In this document: in pieces, positions 17,805 through 18,193 of the stretch
How the letters are laid out: each line of letters begins with the position of its first letter
Position numbering within the stretch: the stretch's first letter is position 1
Translations under genes and position numbers: made by a program
DNA from: an uncultured bacterium
GTDB lineage: Bacteria > Gemmatimonadota > Gemmatimonadetes > Longimicrobiales > RSA9
Reading direction: 5' to 3'
Length of the DNA stretch: 18,193 nt
Assembly (NCBI GenBank): GCA_937889645.1
Contig: CALBZE010000164.1
Location: forward strand, 1-18,193
The notes under the pieces: model-generated
The model's input: the letters and a program-made list of their open reading frames with translations, nothing else
Database searches by the model: none
What the model was told of the DNA's origin: nothing

Positions 17805-18193
17805 ATGTCGACGTTCGATCTACAGCTGCCGTTCCCGCTCAAGGGCGATCAGCCGCAGGCGGTCGAGGAGCTCGTGCGCGGTCTCGAGCGAGGGGACCGG
17901 TACCAGACGCTCCTGGGCGTGACGGGCTCGGGGAAGACCGTGACGATGGCGTCGGTCATCGCCGCGTTCGGCAAGCCGACGCTGGTCATGAGCCACAACA
18001 AGACGCTGGCGGCGCAGCTCTACGGCGAGCTGAAGCAGTTCTTCCCGAAGAACGCGGTCGAGTACTTCATCTCGTACTACGACTACTACCAGCCCGAGGC
18101 GTACGTCCCCGCCACGGACACCTACATCGAGAAGGACTCGTCGATCAACGAGGACATCGAGCGGCTGCGCCTGCGGGCGACGTCGTCGCTGAT
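17805..18193 (+). CDS. uvrB: Excinuclease ABC subunit B, N-terminal part
   Basis: The first 129 codons of UvrB are present; the gene runs off the window end. UvrB is the damage-verifying helicase-like subunit of nucleotide excision repair. The sequence has FPLKGDQPQAVEELV, Walker A GVTGSGKT, SHNKTLAAQLYGELKQFFP and the beta-hairpin region YYDYYQPEAYVP, followed by TDTYIEKDSSINEDIERLR. These are hallmark UvrB motifs in the expected order. ATG 17805 fits the family N-terminus, and a nearby promoter gives a very short leader. It is divergent from the D-arabinose operon. Confidence 0.97.
   Translation, partial: MSTFDLQLPFPLKGDQPQAVEELVRGLERGDRYQTLLGVTGSGKTVTMASVIAAFGKPTLVMSHNKTLAAQLYGELKQFFPKNAVEYFISYYDYYQPEAYVPATDTYIEKDSSINEDIERLRLRATSSL

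Overview
The window is a high-GC bacterial chromosome segment. It holds eight long genes, a small RiPP-leader-like ORF and several intergenic elements. The gene style suggests Gemmatimonadota: a 1100-residue SecA with an enlarged central insertion and a SEC-C tail, lipoproteins starting with a Cys-Ala-Asp-Glu-Pro-Thr-Thr-Pro stretch, and an orphan lasso-leader-like ORF. This is a judgement from memory; no search was run. No tRNA, rRNA, insertion sequence, integrase or CRISPR is visible.

Layout. Positions 1-316 are an array of ten small hairpins that share an outer frame and a GNA-type loop but have different stems, followed by two other hairpins. secA (317-3619, +) ends at a clear intrinsic terminator and is followed by radC (to 4391, +). 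A good sigma-70-like promoter (4413-4440) opens a leader of about 380 bases without a recognisable gene. It leads to two paralogous secreted lipoproteins (4830-7292 and 7613-10078, both +), each with a C-terminal seven-repeat FG-GAP/VCBS propeller and each followed by a strong hairpin terminator. Between them, behind an excellent Shine-Dalgarno, lies a 39-codon ORF ending in the lasso-peptide leader motif YxxPxLxxxG. An amber codon interrupts it, yet the next 14 codons continue the expected leader pattern. The bifunctional (p)ppGpp synthetase/hydrolase rel follows (10380-12575, +).

On the minus strand, convergent with rel, is a tightly overlapping four-gene operon (17559 down to 12621). Its order is an AftB-like GT-C membrane glycosyltransferase, a UbiA-family decaprenyl-phosphate phosphoribosyltransferase, a DprE2-like reductase and a DprE1-like FAD oxidase. 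Together they match the mycobacterial route that builds decaprenyl-phosphoryl-D-arabinose and transfers D-arabinofuranose outside the membrane, here apparently in a non-actinobacterium. A divergent region carries promoters for this operon and for uvrB, whose first 129 codons end the window.

Most worth a second look are the hairpin array, the amber-interrupted lasso-leader-like ORF between the duplicated propeller lipoproteins, and the compact D-arabinose donor/transferase operon. Its DprE1 appears to have alanine where the mycobacterial enzyme has its drug-reactive cysteine.
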